Below, in pieces: positions 10,854 through 24,229 of a stretch of 64,000 bases of DNA. Each line of letters starts with the position of its first letter. Position 1 is the stretch's first letter. A program made the position numbers and the translations under genes. Source of the DNA: Symbiodinium natans (taxonomy: Eukaryota; Sar; Dinophyceae; Suessiales; Symbiodiniaceae); NCBI GenBank assembly GCA_905221605.1, contig CAJNDS010002574.1, forward strand, positions 291,618-355,617, read 5' to 3'. The notes under the pieces are model-generated. The model was given only the letters and a program-made list of their open reading frames with translations. It searched no databases and was not told the DNA's origin.

Positions 10854-13800
10854 TAGCACATGGTGGCGCCAGCCACCAGCCTGGCACCAGCCACCCGCCC
10901 CTTCACCAGCAGGAGTCGGTCTGAACTTACACCTACGATTTCTCAAGGTCTGCTGGCCAACTCCGCTGCTGTGGACATCTGTTCCTCGGCAGAACAGGTA
11001 GCGATGCCTGCGCTGTCTGCTGACTTCCTTGTTAGACGTTTCAAGCTGTGTGAGCTGCGAGAGAAAACTTGAGTCAACAGATTCTCGCGTTCAACTGTTC
11101 TCGTTCTTGCTGATGTGACGATACGTGCTGTGGAGCCAATCGGGCTTCATTGTAGACCTCTCCGCAGCCAAGCTTAAGCCTCTCTGTCTTCTTTCAACTC
11201 CATTCACGGGCCCTGAGCCAGAGCCTCAAAGTCTCAGAGAGAGTTTTCTCCTTTTCTCCTCTTTCGCGTTTTTGTGCCCTCTCGCCCAGGCCGGCAGGAT
11301 GCCCCGGAGGCCTTTTGAGAGTCTTCGCAGAGTGTTCACCGAGTGTTGTGCTCTGTACATGTAACAGACAGACTGGATAGCCAACTATTTAACACACATG
11401 CAACGACATGCAACAGCAGAGTCTCTTGGAACCAAAGAGCTACCGGCGTTTTTGGGAGGCTCCTGCACCCGGCATGGGCGCTCCTGGTGCTGGTCGCTGC
11501 CGAGGCGCGCTCGCAGAGAAGCAGAGAGGCAGAGAGCACAAGGGTCAGAAAAGGAGACACCGGCGACAAGGATAAGACAACGGTGAAACAACGGTCAGAA
11601 CCGAGAGATTTGGAACAGTAGTTAAGTTCGATGTGTCATGTTTTCTTTGCTTTTCTGGGAGAGATTTGCGGTTGATCAAGCCGCTTCAGGCTCACTCTTC
11701 CGCTGGCTCCGTCTTGCCGCATCACAGCCACACTGCGCACAGCACCGCGGACGCAGCAAAATGCAGTCGGAGGGAGGCGTTTTGGTGTCTTGGTGTAGCT
11801 TTGCTAGGCATGTTGTGGATGCCACTTCCAGACATGTTGTACGAACTGAGGCAGAAGCACGCCGCAGGCCAAGGCCTGGGTGGATGACGGCTTGTGACAC
11901 ACGTGGTACACGTGGCTCTGCAAGCCATGGCCCTCATATTCCTCAGCAGGCCTGGCACCATGAGCGGCAAACTGCAATTCCCAAGGCCTTCGAGCTTGGT
12001 TTGGTTGTCACAGCTAGCGAGCATGTCTCCGGACCTAGCAGGCTCCAGAGCACAAGGCAGTTCTTCTCGAGCAGACGCAGCACGAGTCGAGCAAGAGTGG
12101 TGTTGCCAGTAGCGGCGGGCCTGGAAGTCATGGCATGATGCTTGTGGGGGTGTTCCAAGCTAGACTCACCTTTTCCTCACAAAATCTCTCCTATACCAGA
12201 ACCCCCCAAACGAGGTCAGAATAGATCTATTCTCGAACACCCCCTCCCCCCCCCTCCTTGTCCTATTCGGTCTATGATCCTCCTGAGCCGAGGCGGTAGC
12301 ACGGTGAACACTCCGATGTGTCGACCCAATGCCGAGATCTTTCAGCAGGTAGTTGCAAACAGCAATAGGCCGGAGTATTTTCTTTCAGAATCGCCCAGGG
12401 ATAGCAATGAAATGCCTGGGCATCTTTGTTAGGCGCATCTTCTTCAAGGAGGAGGACGCCGTGCCGGAACGAATATTTGGAATTCCTGAAGACTCCCGTG
12501 CCACGGCGAGCATTGGGACCGCAGACAGCAATGGCTGCCCACTATACTGTACAGTATTTAATTTACAGCGTGGAGGTGTAGAATAAATATCTCATGTGTT
12601 TTTGCAACATCATGTAAAGTGCTTTCCGACATGTTCTGTCCTTAGTTGCAACCAAGTTCCTCGCGCTTGCGCAGAGCTTGTCAAGGGGCCACAGTGCTGC
12701 ACAAAGATGTGACTTTGACAGCAGAGAAGCTCCGCGAGTTAGGCCTCTCATGCCGCTTGGGGGTGGGGAATACGTGCGCAACCCTTCTTTGCAGTTTTCA
12801 TACCGTTCATGAAGGAGCTCGGGCCTTGAGCCGTGCGTAGATTCCGGAACCCAAACAGGTGAACATCCCTAGGCAGGCTTTGAACTCGGGCTAAGCCGAT
12901 GCTGCCAGCAATCTGCCAGCCAGCCCAGGTGGTACGAGCGCCTGCATGAAACGACTGGGCGCACCAAGAAGGAGGGTCTGGGAGACTGGGGTTCAGGCCC
13001 TGCATGGCCATACTACGACTGGCGTAGCCTTCTGATGCTTCCGGACACGAGGAGTTTGAGTACGTCAGAGACCAATACTTCCACTTCAAGGAGGACCCTT
13101 TGCCACTCACTCGGATGAGTGTTCCCCAAACGTCTGAACTTTTGGAACACGCGACGTCCCAAAGGCCCCGGTGAAACACCTGACCGGGTTTTCCCCGAGA
13201 TCCCAGTCAAATACTCGACGGGGCTTCCTTCTTGGATGGTTTTCAGAAAGTTTTGTAATGTTTCCCGTGTCGCCGTTGCCGGCTTTGGTGGGAGACAAGC
13301 CTGTGTTGCACGTGTAACCGAAAGGCTCCAATCATGTGCTTTAGGGGCTTCTCAAAGTTGGGACCCCATCATAGTGTGGAGGCAGAAGCAGGAAGGTTTT
13401 TGGCATCCTTGTACGCAGGTCGCAGCGCTAACTGAAAAAAAAAGTATTTTAGGCGTGCGGGGCGGTGTGTGCACAACACCTTCAGGTTTGGAATTTGGAA
13501 GTAGATCAAAGCATGGTAGGGAATGATCCTGAAGCGCCGCATGAGCCGGACTTATTTCTGGTTTTCGCGCCGGGAAGGACACAATTGCCCCAGCCTTGAA
13601 GGCAGGCACGGTGAAGGATCCGTTGCTGCAGCCGACACTCTGCTTCTTGGTGGCGTGTGTAGGCGGCAAAAGCAGGGTCGCCAGAAGTGGTGGAGAGACT
13701 GGAATCTGCGCCGGGCTGAGTCGGCGGAGGTATTGGAGGTCAACTCCTCACCTGTGCCCCAAATCAAAGCCATTGAGCAGCGAAACTCCGCCTCCAGGCA

Positions 13801-16800
13801 GCGAAGGTAGCGAAGCAAGGCCGGAGAGCTTCTCTCTGCCCCACAAGGGTAGTGACTCAGAGTGGAAGGGTGCTCGTTGTTCAGCTGGATCTGAATCCGT
13901 GCAGGCATAGACCGCGTTCTAGACTTCATCGACCTGTGTGAAGATCCGTGTCCTGGCGATTGTCGGAACCGCATGCCTTCTTTGTAGCAGCTCGTGTGTT
14001 CCTGCTACCGATATCTACCGATCCGATCTTCCACATTTTCCGTTTCTGAAGGGCTTTTGCTGGACTGCGTCTTCACACGGCGTAGACCCATTGAATCAGA
14101 AGCAGTTTGTTGGGATCCGTTGGTTCATGAAGGAGATCTCGGAGTTCTTGCTTGAGAAAAGGTCGCGATGTTTCTCAGTCTATCACACCCGAAAGTGTGA
14201 TGCTTCCCTCAAACAGCCCACACTAGGTCGAACCTGCTGATGATCCCGAAGCCTTCCAACCCGAAGAGCAAACTGGGGGGGCCCAGGCTTCGCCTCTTCT
14301 TCGCATCGACCGCGTGTGATCCGGCTGAGAGTGGTAGGGAAGGGTAGGAAGCATTCTTTGGGCTTCAGAAGTTCAGGACACCAGCATTCGTACATCACTG
14401 CGATCAATTGGTTGAATGGGTTACAGAGGAGCTGGTCGAAGGCCAAAGGCAGTTCGTCAGCCGACCGAGTAGCGAGTGTCGCCCAGGCGCACTCTGTACT
14501 CCCGGCTTGGACAAGAACCTCACTGAGGAGCAGATCTTGCACGTGAGTTCGATCCCAAGAGTGTGAGACGTGTGAGACGTGTAGCCGACATATAATCCTT
14601 ATGCACCACGTGGGCCCAAACAAAAACCGCTCACTGAACTTTCGGAAGTGCTGTGAGGCAAGGACAGCCTGGAACCGTTGGCGAAGGATTGCTCAGCGAT
14701 GCCGACCGGCGTGGTATGGAGTTCAGAGCGCAGGAAACATTCTGGACTTCAGTTCTAACCCTCACAAGGACTAATTGCTGAAGAGGAGGGGATGTGTAGA
14801 GATGCCCATGCCATGCTGGGTACTTCGACCTACCAAGGCCCGACAAGCTGAGAGAGGCGGGAAAGTGTCCTGTCTGCATCTTTGCTAGTTCCCATCTTTG
14901 CAGCAGAGGCCTGGGATCACAGCTCAGATGCCCCAGAGTTACCCTAGTGCCATATCCCTCTTGGGAATCATTTTTGTTTGTATAACACCCAAGAGGATAT
15001 TGACAATACTATGTTTATTCAGGTTCTAAGGGGAGTATAGAGTGTTCCTATCCTCAGGTCTTTCATTCAGGCCCACGCAATCCTGACAGAGGGCAACACC
15101 TGCGAGGCCAATTGCCTTCGAAAAAGTTCTTGTTTTTCTGATGCAAGCACTGGGACTTTTTCCAGAGAACTGTGTGGCGTTGGGAGGAGCGATGGTACGT
15201 GCATGCCCAGAGCTGGCTCGATCGCGTGCTCTGGCCGCAGTTAGGTGCGGAAGCCATCCGCTCCCCGCCCCACCTCCCCCACCCGTCCTTAATGTCAGGG
15301 ATGCCAAGCAGGCCAAGCACGCCGTTTCTCCCCAAGAAGAGTGGTGCTCTGAGGCTGCAAAGCTTACGCTACTGCGATCCAAAGACATTCGGCCCAAGTA
15401 TGTCAAGAGCACGTTCCAGAAGGCTCGGACCTCAGCTCTTTCAGCCTGATGCCTCCTGACTACGGCCGACTTTCGCTATGAAGACTCGAGGCTTACGATT
15501 TCAGCTTTAAAAAGTCTTTCCGAACCAGAGTGGACATGCTGCCCCCAAGAATTTGGCCTATAATTGGACGAGACCCCGAGATATCAGGGGCCGTGCTCAG
15601 ACGCTGGTCTGAACTAGCCACCAAAGCTTGTAATGGAATTCCGTATAGATTCAGTACGTGCCTGGAAGGTTGCAGCTTCCGGCAATGCTGATAGCTGTCA
15701 GTCACACCCATAGTCCCCATCCCAAGTTGACGAGCTGTATAATAGGACTTCCAAACGAAAGTGCGTAAATGGGACCCTATTTGTGACCGCTGCGGTTCGA
15801 CAGTCTCGGCCGCTAGGAGTCGAGAGCTTAAGGGCTTTTCGGCGTGGGGCTGTTTGAGTGCAGGTGGCTGGCCTAAAAATCCCGTTGATTGTTTGGGGAG
15901 TATCACCTGTGGAAATCTGTGCAGGCGAGGGGTCCCCCAGTGGATCCCTAGAAAGTTTCAAGGGGCTTTCAGGGGTGGGTGGATGAAGAGGACTTTCGTG
16001 CCCTGCCCTGGTCAAGGAACCCAACTCCCAGCAAATGTTTCGAACATGGGCTTCGGGTGGAGAGACCAAGGTTTTTCCTCAGAAGCAAGTCCATCGTGGC
16101 ACCCACAACAGCCTCCTTTCCATCACCTGCCATGGGGCACGAGTTGAGTTGAGGCAATCGCTGCGGAGGGCTTTGTGTACCGGCCGGAGCAATGGGGGGA
16201 TGCCCTCCTGCTTCTTGGATCTGGTGGAGTGCCCCAATTTTGTTCGCAACCTTTCCATGTTGCACTGGCTTTTTTAATAAATAGGACAAGCCCCCCCTCC
16301 CCGCAAATCTGGGACCGCGGCAAACTTCATTTCCATTCTTCGAGGCGGCACCCTGAAGCGTTGCGCTTAGATTAGAATCCGAACTGGTGACGAAGCTAAG
16401 TTGAACCAGTGGCTGCAGACGCGTGCGATGATCCATTTCTCCCAAAACGCGAAGACAAACACATCCCGGCATTGCCGACAGTACAGGCCCAACCTGGCAC
16501 ACCATCTGCGGTGGTAATGCCGCAATGGCTTTCCTTAAGCTGTAATGTCTGGGACCCAAAATAAAGAAATGCCCCAGCAAATTTAGATGTTGGAGGGCCT
16601 GAGCTGCAGCCAAGGCGTTAAGGCCTGAAACCTTTGGGCTGAAGCCATGGCCCTTCATCCCTGAAGCTTCCAGGGCCTTAAGGCGCTTTAAGGCCTGGAA
16701 TGTAAGAATTCTCCAACAAACCTTATGATTATGGCGAGTGCCCAAACAAATCTGCTAAAGCGACTCGGGCTGGCCCGTGGGTTCCCTATCACAAAAGTTG

Positions 16801-18152
16801 TCGTAAGGTTTAGATGGAAGTGGAGGGGCTTAGCTTCCTGGATTGGGGAAGCAAGATTCCTGGAGCCCAACAAACCTTAAGGCTTGAAACCTTTAGACCA
16901 CAGAACCCCGAAAGCAAAAATGTGATTATAGCGGGTGACCCCAACAAATTGAGTTCGAGGAATAACGTTCAAAGCTTGCGACTATAGACCCCAGCTTCAC
17001 AAAAGCCAGTGCAACATTAGAAGTTTGTTTTTTTTTGGTATTTCTTGGGATTTTCCAATGTCTGGTCACTAGAAACTGGGGTCTCATCTCCAAGCCCAGG
17101 CTCCATATCTCCGTCCTCGCCACAGGCTGGGTCTGCTGAAACATAAAAGCCGCCGGTTCGTCGCAATGGGGGTTGAGCCAAATCTGACACGAGGTAGGTG
17201 TTTATTCCCCCACATCACCATGCGGGGTTTAGGTTTCAAGCTCCTGTCCTGGCCGCACCCTGCCCTGCCACGCTCCGCCGTGCCCCGCCTTGCCCCCTCA
17301 CCACCGCCCGCCGACGATGTCAGCTCCGTCTTGCTGGTCACTCTGCTTGCCTTTCTGACCACCGCCACACCCGCCTTCGCGCAAAAAAGTAAACATGTAG
17401 GGATCTCCGGTCCTTTCATTTTTGCTTTTGGTGAGTGTAAAATAAGTATTGGTGAGTGTACATATGGGGGTGTCCTTGTGTGGATGCTGGTATTGAAGAC
17501 CCTACTGCAACATGTGGAGTGTGGAAAGCCAGCTGCCTTCAGCAACTCTGTCAGCATCTTTCAGCACCAGCATCTCCCTGTCACATCACTCCACCCAAGC
17601 GTCAACTCCCGCACTTGTCTCAGAAGAAGAGAGGGAGACCTTCGTGCCTCAAGACGAGCTGCGGTACTTTGTGCCACAGGCGCGGTTTTGATCGAGAGTT
17701 GGCAGATTTTTCTGGGCAGTCAGGTCTTAAGAGCGGTTTGAAGGTGCGACAGTGAACCTGCAGGAAGGCAAAATGGCCAACCTTCGCGAGAAGGCGCAGA
17801 CCATTTTGGACGAATTTGCAGACGAGGGAGTCATGGTTGCACAATGGACAGCATTTTTTTCCACACGTGGACAGAGCAAAGTCTCATGCAGATGTCAACC
17901 GTGGCTTGGCCCAGGCTCAGCGGACGACGGCTCTGCAACGAACACACAAGTTAATGGCAATCAAGCCGGCAACAATACTGACAACAATGCTAACTCACTG
18001 TCTCAGCTCGGGGAGAGGACTGAGGAGGCTGGGATGATGGTAGCAGACTTAGCATGTCCTAAGATGTCGAGTACGTATCCTAAGTCTCGTAGACGACGAC
18101 TGTCGTCGGACACCGGGCACCGTGCTCCGAGTCTGCCGAGTGTGCCGAGCAG
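10854..18152. other. No firmly supported gene
   Basis: No domain was recognised on either strand. Weak hints of coding: a basic open stretch at 15360-15449 (RSKDIRPKYVKSTFQKA) and an in-frame stretch at 17770-17825 (MANLREKAQTILDEFADEG), both with AG-G before them. A pair of about 30-base direct repeats (TGATTATGGCGAGTGCCC-like) occurs near 16722 and 16921. A poly-C run is at 12240-12260. Confidence 0.4.
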
Positions 18153-18330
18153 GTGGAGCTGGAATGCGTGCATGGCCGCATGGCGAGCAAACAGCGGGTG
18201 CATGCGGGTGCCATAGGTGTGCTCGTACACTCTAGATTCGGAAGTTCCGCGGCCCAAGGCCGAAAGATGCGCTATCACTGCCAGTGCGACCACTGCTGGA
18301 CGGGTGTCAACTGTGACAAGAAGATGGCCG
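18153..18330 (+). CDS. EGF-like domain, two exons of an unidentified gene
   Basis: Exon 18153-18207 gives VELECVHGRMASKQRVHA and exon 18259-about 18330 gives GRKMRYHCQCDHCWTGVNCD. Joining them (GT donor at 18208, AG-G acceptor at 18259, phase kept) makes a C..HG....YHCQC...WTG..C pattern typical of an EGF-like module. These modules act outside the cell in adhesion or ligand binding. No start, stop or flanking domain could be tied to it. The stretch at 17752-17830 may belong to the same gene. Confidence 0.4.
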
Positions 18331-19458
18331 AGGGTCCCGCACGCAACCAGGACACTGGTTTTGGAGAGGTTTGGAGTTGTACGCTGGGGTCCGACTTCTT
18401 GGGACTCAAGTAGGACCATGAACATGCATCAGCTTTGAAAGGTCCCCGGCCTGTCGGAACTGCTCACAGCTGCTCACATCCCAGCCACCTGAGTCAGGAA
18501 ACCTAGCTCCGTGGACCTTTGCGGCAGTGTTTGTTTACAACCTCCCGCTGAGCCTATGATCGAGCCCTGAGCATCGCCCGACGAAGTTTCCCGGACACAG
18601 CCTTCTTGTCTTGACCCCTCCCTCGAGGGGGTCCGCCTCTCCCCCCGACCTCGGACCATCGACAGCTTGTGTCAACATGCTGCAACCCAGGAAGTGAAAT
18701 CCAACGAGTAAGTCAATTCTGCCAGGCTATCTAAGCCTCCGGTTTGCAACTCCCCCAAAGTTTGCCTCTCATTCGGGGGGCCATAGCTTTCGCTCGCCCT
18801 GCTCTCAAGTCACCCTAAGCCCAGCCTCCGGCAGCCTGAGCTTCCGGCAGCTCTTCCGGAGGATTTCGAGCCCCTGGTGGCCCAGGTTGAGGCTGGAGCC
18901 CACCAGGTGGGGGTTTTCAGAGCTTCGGTGGCTTCAGTGACGTTTAGTGACCTTAGTGGCTGATCTGGTGCCAACGCTCAGGGGCTGGCTTTGCAGGGCT
19001 GTGGCTTGGCTGCAGTTCGGGAGATTCGGGTTTGCATTGCATGCGCTGCAGCCTCTGTTGAGGTCAGCTGCACACGGATCTCCGGCACCAGCCGCTTGGC
19101 ACGAAGAGATGCAGATCGCGACATCTGTAGGGCCGGGCGGGTGTGGCGGTATGGGCTGGTTCAGGTTGGCGCACATCACCTTGATCCAGATACCCGAAGC
19201 TGCAGAGGCCGCGAAAACGGTAGGTGAACACGGTTCAAAGCATACTGTTCCTCATTCCTCCCGACCTTGACGACATCTTTGGAGGCTCAACGGTGAAGTC
19301 AAGAGGGTTGCTGTTGCCTTGCTGACCCTGAATTGAATATCAGTCACTTTGGGGGCTGCTGCTGCTGCTGCTACTGAGCTGCTACAAGTCCTGCAGGACG
19401 CCTCTCCCTGAAGTTTGCAAACTCGTAGGGACAGGGTTCTTCACCTCTAAGAGGTGCC

Positions 19459-20241
19459 ATGTCTGCGTCTCGCCTTCCGAGCGAAACCTGGTGGGATGCG
19501 GCGAGATTGCCTCTTGGGATCGTGATTGGCCTCAGGATGCTGGTGACTCTGCCTATCCCGTACCTTCTGATGGTGGGCAGTGCCCGCTTGGTGACCTCTG
19601 AGTGGTTCCTGCACTTGGAGTATTCTCGCCCTGGATTCCCGGAAGATCGCTACGGCATGAGCCGCGCCAACCGGCTGGAGCATGGGGTCCATTGCATCCG
19701 CTTCATGACCAGCGGCGCGGGGATTGGCTACCTAAGCAACCTCTCCTTGCCCTTCGACCTTTGCCAGGCACCTCGGCCCCAAACAGCACCTCCGACGCCT
19801 TGTCCTATGTTTTCCGAGCGAGAGCTCCTCCACATGCAAGATGTGCAGGCGGTCGCAGGGACGCTCTTTGCGATTTTCTGGGGCCTTGGGCTCTTGGTGG
19901 CGTTCAGTGGAAGCCTCCTGTTTCTCGTCGACTCCCAGGCGTTGCGATTGGCGCTCCGGCGCGGGAGCCAGATGACTTTGGTCCTGATCGGGGCCGTTTC
20001 ACTTTCTGCAGTGCTGGCATTCAAAAGACTTTTCCGTCTCTTTCACGAGCTCTTCTTCAAAGGGGGATCCTGGCTTTTCAAGACGTCAGACACGCTGATT
20101 CGCTTGTATCCGTCGCAGTTCTGGCTGGACGCAACGCTGGCCATATCCTGCTTCACGATCTTCGGGACACTCAGCATCCTGCGCATTTCACGACTTCCTG
20201 TTCGCAAGGAGAAGGTTGAAGATGTTGAGGACGTCGTCTGA
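19459..20241 (+). CDS. DUF1461/TIGR01906-family membrane protein (Lit-like)
   Basis: Single-exon ORF of 260 residues with four predicted membrane helices (about 17-44, 131-158, 171-193, 221-242). Family hallmarks visible: FSERELLHMQDV at 118-129 and FHELFFKGGSWLF at 195-207, followed by DTLIRLYPSQFW at 211-222. His125 and His196 sit in these two blocks. The family is best known from Gram-positive bacteria. Its studied member Lit (lipoprotein intramolecular transacylase) moves an acyl chain on the N-terminal cysteine of lipoproteins. Length and topology match. The ATG is the first in frame and follows a CTG repeat. A lone intronless bacterial-type gene in an intron-rich genome suggests transfer or retroposition. 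The substrate in a eukaryote is unknown. A charged tail (KEKVEDVEDVV) ends the protein. Confidence 0.78.
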   Translation: MSASRLPSETWWDAARLPLGIVIGLRMLVTLPIPYLLMVGSARLVTSEWFLHLEYSRPGFPEDRYGMSRANRLEHGVHCIRFMTSGAGIGYLSNLSLPFDLCQAPRPQTAPPTPCPMFSERELLHMQDVQAVAGTLFAIFWGLGLLVAFSGSLLFLVDSQALRLALRRGSQMTLVLIGAVSLSAVLAFKRLFRLFHELFFKGGSWLFKTSDTLIRLYPSQFWLDATLAISCFTIFGTLSILRISRLPVRKEKVEDVEDVV

Positions 20242-20302
20242 CACTAAGTGACACAAACGGCTCTGAAAATGGCAGTGCTGCGCCGTTCCAGAAGTCCCCT
20301 CA

Positions 20303-20335
20303 CAGCGGGCTCACAGCGGGCTCACAGCGGGCTAC
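20303..20335. repeat. Three 11-bp tandem units (CACAGCGGGCT)
   Basis: Three direct copies about 60 bases after the stop codon of the DUF1461-type gene. Confidence 0.85.
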
Positions 20336-20739
20336 ACAGCCGTCCACGTCTACCAGGAGATCAAATGCTACGGGGCGACCTCACATCTCATTCACCACTG
20401 TCACGCAGGTCGCGCCCACTTGCCACCGTCGACTAGGGCCTCTGACTGCGTACCACAACATGAAGTAAAGTTTAGTGTTGCCGCGGCTTGTCTGGATGTC
20501 GATGGGGAGCGGGTGATTTCCCCCCAACTTACTCGCAACGTGAGTGGTGGCTTGGCCCGAACATGGCTGGAAGCTGCGGAGTTGGCCGAAGGATTGAAAG
20601 AAAGAACTCCGAGACTGTTTAACTCAAATGTCACCCTTTAGCGCTGACCTCAACCTCGGCTGCACAGGGAAGGTCGAAGCCGGAGGATCTGTGCAAGAAG
20701 CCGCTCAAAGAAGGCGGGGTTACGGGGGCTTAGGAGACT

Positions 20740-21458
20740 TCTTGCAATGTTGCAGAGCGTCGGCTTTGCAAGCTGCTCAGACTACAGCAACAGCTTGCGC
20801 CTGCAGATCCCAGAACTTGCACCTTGGCCGCAGCGATTCGAAAGGTTTTCGAAGCTCGGGCTTGTCAAGATTTGTCTCAAGTCTCAGGTTTCGCCCAGGG
20901 AGTATGTCTACCTGATCGACGAACCCATTGGCACGGCCCCTACGGCCCTGGCGGCCCTAGCGTCAGCGCGGATGATATTCGGACATCAGCGTGTAGGCGC
21001 CGGACGAAGAACTTGCCACTGCTTGCTCTCAGGTCAGGTGGCAAAGTATGAGGTGTGTCGCTTGACTGGCATTCCGAGATCAACTCTCACACGGTGCTGC
21101 AGATGAGGGTTCCGCACGGCTACGCTCAGGTTACTGCTATGGGGTGGACTGCATGGACACCCGAACCCTGCGACCGAACAATTGCACCAGCGCCGACTGC
21201 AACACTGGGGATGTCCTGCAGGGCTGGAAGACCCCCGAAAGCCTGCAGGGATGGTTCAGCGTGGGCCAGGTGGAGGCGCCTCTGCGTGCCGCCGCCTCCC
21301 CCCCTTTCTTGACTTTTTTGATTCTCGTATTCGTTTCTAGTTTTTTGTTTATATCAGAGACTGCTTCGAAGCTTCTGAAAATCCCTCAGGTGGTCAACAC
21401 GAAGGAGGATCGTGACGCTATCGTCCGGAAGATGTTCGAGCTCCCGGTGGGCCCATAG
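20740..21458 (+). CDS. Candidate exons of an unidentified gene
   Basis: Several open stretches look more protein-like than background: LRLQIPELAPWPQRF near 20780, LIDEPIGTAPTALAALAS near 20915, a cysteine-rich stretch DCMDTRTLRPNNCTSADC from 21145, and VVNTKEDRDAIVRKMFELPV at 21391-21450. The last is preceded by CAG-G and followed by a GT. A hydrophobic run is encoded at 21305-21350. No family is recognised and the exon joins were not resolved, so this may be one gene, two genes or none. Confidence 0.25.
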
Positions 21459-24091
21459 GTAGTAGGAGCATTGTAGCATGGGAGACACTGTCCTAGGCCA
21501 AGGTCAGAATCGGTGCCTTCCGGCCTCACCTAGGGTGCTGTTGCTTTTCATCTTATTGAGTATGGTCCATGCTTGGCATGTTCCCTGTTCGGATGAGCCT
21601 GGTGCAGGCTTTGAAGGCTCGTCGCATTCGGGAGACTCCTCCCAAACTCTGTAGCACGGACTGGTACCTTCAGGACAATGACACGCCTCTTGCCCTCGTT
21701 GAGAGGAACGCATGTCTCGTGGTGTGTGCATAAAGGACCGGTGCGCCTCCGCGCAACTGAGCCAACTCAGGTTCTATTTTGTGCGGCGGCACAACACTGT
21801 CGTTTTCAAGTGCAATGATGGCTTCGCGAACTTGTTGCTTGCCTGAACAGCTGGTTTGGAGCGCGCCGCAGATTCCTAGAACCCACTCCCAGCATACCCA
21901 GGCCAACATGTTGAACATCGAAACCCCATGTCCCGACTCAGCAGCTTTCTTATCCATCTCCAGGTCAGGTACTGTCGGTCACTATGCTCATTTAGAGCAA
22001 CTCCCATTGTCTTTCATATTTTACTCTCCAGGCCTTGCAGCGGAACGGCATGCGTTGCATGCACATTGTTTTGGGTTTTGGGCTTTAGGGTTTGGGGTTT
22101 GATTAGGCTTTCGGGATCAACGTGGCTTCATCTGGAGTGGCTGATCGGTCGATCGGCTGGTCCATCGCAGCACCTTTTCTTGGGACGAAGTTTTGTATGC
22201 ACACCGGCGGGCTAAGCGAAGGCGCGCTAAACACGGACAACGTAGGTAGCTGCCTCAGTGAAGTGGGGGGGGGCATCATGCCATTTGCCTTCTGCAGGAA
22301 GGGCGTCGAGGAGCTACATTGCGATGATGGCCAGTGGAAGGTCTGATGATGCCGTCTGATAAAACCTATAAGAGAGGGTCCGAGGGATGGTCAGGGCATT
22401 CAAGAAGAGAAGAAAACCCCTGGGAGCAGGTGGCCAAGCACTCGGAGGACAACCCCATGGAAGAGAAGCTCTCGCCCCCGGACATGGCTGTCTGGGTGCC
22501 CTGGACTTGGCAGTCTTTGTGTTCTCTCCTCCCCTTCCCTCTCCCTCTCCTCCCTTTTTTCTCGTGCGCCAACTCTCTCTCTCTCCCTCCTCCCCCTTGC
22601 TCCTTCCATCCTCCTGGCTTCTTCCACGCGCTCCTTTGCCTTTGCGTGTCATGCTACTTACTGCATCTCAGATCTCAAGTTCCCTCTTCCCATCCTCTGC
22701 TTTGGTTGTTTCTCTCCTTCCCTCTCGATTTCTGTCCCTGTTCATCTGGCCTCCGATCATCCCGACCCAGACTCGACAGCACGTTTTCTGAGGAACCCGG
22801 CCAGTTTCCCGAGTGTTCCTGGGCCTTGGCCGACACCTGCAAAAGCGACGATCCCCTCAACGCACCTGAGCAACAAAGTGAGGGTCGGTGTATAGGGCTG
22901 CGGTTTTGGTGAGTCGCCTGAGTGGTGGTGAGAATGGTGCTGAACAGTCGCAAGATCGTCTCACTTGTTCCTGGCCTCGACTGTATCGGCGTGCAAATCC
23001 AAGGTTGTATCGAAGAGAAGCCTGTGCCTAAGTTTCTCTCAACATGAGTTCGGGCAGACATCTTCAACCCTCGAGGGATGCGGAAGATTGCAGAAGGGAT
23101 CTGGTGCAACACAAGCTGAAGTCTGACGGACTGAGTTGCGCAGCTTGGGGTCTCGAGGCTGTGAGTGGTTTGAGACTCTGGTGTCGCATGTGACCTCTGG
23201 CAACGAGGCCCTCCTGTCATGAACGACTTCTCTGGGGACGGCTTGGTGCACTACCGGCCCGGAGCTCAATTGCGCAGCTTTTCACTGAAGCTTTAAGATG
23301 CACAAAAAACACGAAGCTCATTCAACTCAGAAGGCAGGCTTGACTCGAGGGGCTGGTCTTCGTGTTCCGCAGTAAAGATGGGAAACACCGTGGCCATGGC
23401 ATCGATGACAATGCTACCCAAGCTTAGAAACGTCAACCAGCATGCATGACCAGAACGCGTACGATGTATACAATACATACCCCTACATACGTACATATGT
23501 GCATATATATATATATGTACGTATTATTCATGTACATGTACATTAATACAACAAGCAGTTGCTATCATCATTACTATTGCGATTACTATTGCTATTGCCA
23601 TTGCTATTGCTATTGCTGTTGCTGAAAATACTAGCATCAAAAGTAAGGATATCTCTCTCTCCATATGTATATATTGCATTTCTGCATATATTAAAATAAC
23701 AACATATATGTATGTATGTATGTGTTGTTGGGCGAGATTGTATTATACTATATTATCTTGTAGTAGTTAGTATATTATAGTATAGTATACAACAATATTT
23801 TGTCTTATAAATACACTATACTATATTTTGTTTTTTGTTATGTTATGTGTTATTATATGGTTTCTATTCTATTATAGTGTGATATGTTATCGTATATTAT
23901 CTTATGCTATATCATATTATTCTATATTATCGTATTTTATTATATATGGATATATGACCTTTATGTGTTATTTGACGGGTTTGCTTCCCCTTGCGAAGAT
24001 AATGTTGTATTCTGATCACTTATTTCACTTGAATGTTCAAGCATCATTGCAGATCCGAACCCGCGTTCATCCCCGGTGTTCACGTATCCAG
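21459..24091. other. No recognisable gene; AT-rich microsatellites 23480-23970
   Basis: Nothing coding was recognised. 22500-22760 is pyrimidine-rich. From about 23480 to 23970 the base composition drops to strongly AT, with (ATTGCT)n at 23570-23625, (TATG)n near 23706 and long TATTATA stretches. A TTTAGGG-like stretch is at 22074-22100. Confidence 0.5.
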
Positions 24092-24229
24092 GGCGAACTA
24101 GACTTGCCTGCTGCGGCCCTTTTGCAAATCGAACTTTTGAGCGTGGACAACCCCTTGGAGAAATGTTGGCAAAGTTTGCGGGCATTTTGCCCGAACCTTC
24201 AGATGATTGCTCTATCCCACACACACTTG
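24092..24229 (+). CDS. Possible leucine-rich-repeat exon
   Basis: A 138-base open stretch, phase 0 at both ends, bounded by AG-G on the left and a GC donor on the right. It encodes LPAAALLQIELLSVDNPLEK and then LRAFCPNLQMIALSHTHL, whose leucine spacing resembles one to two LRR units. No neighbouring exon of the same gene was identified. Confidence 0.3.
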
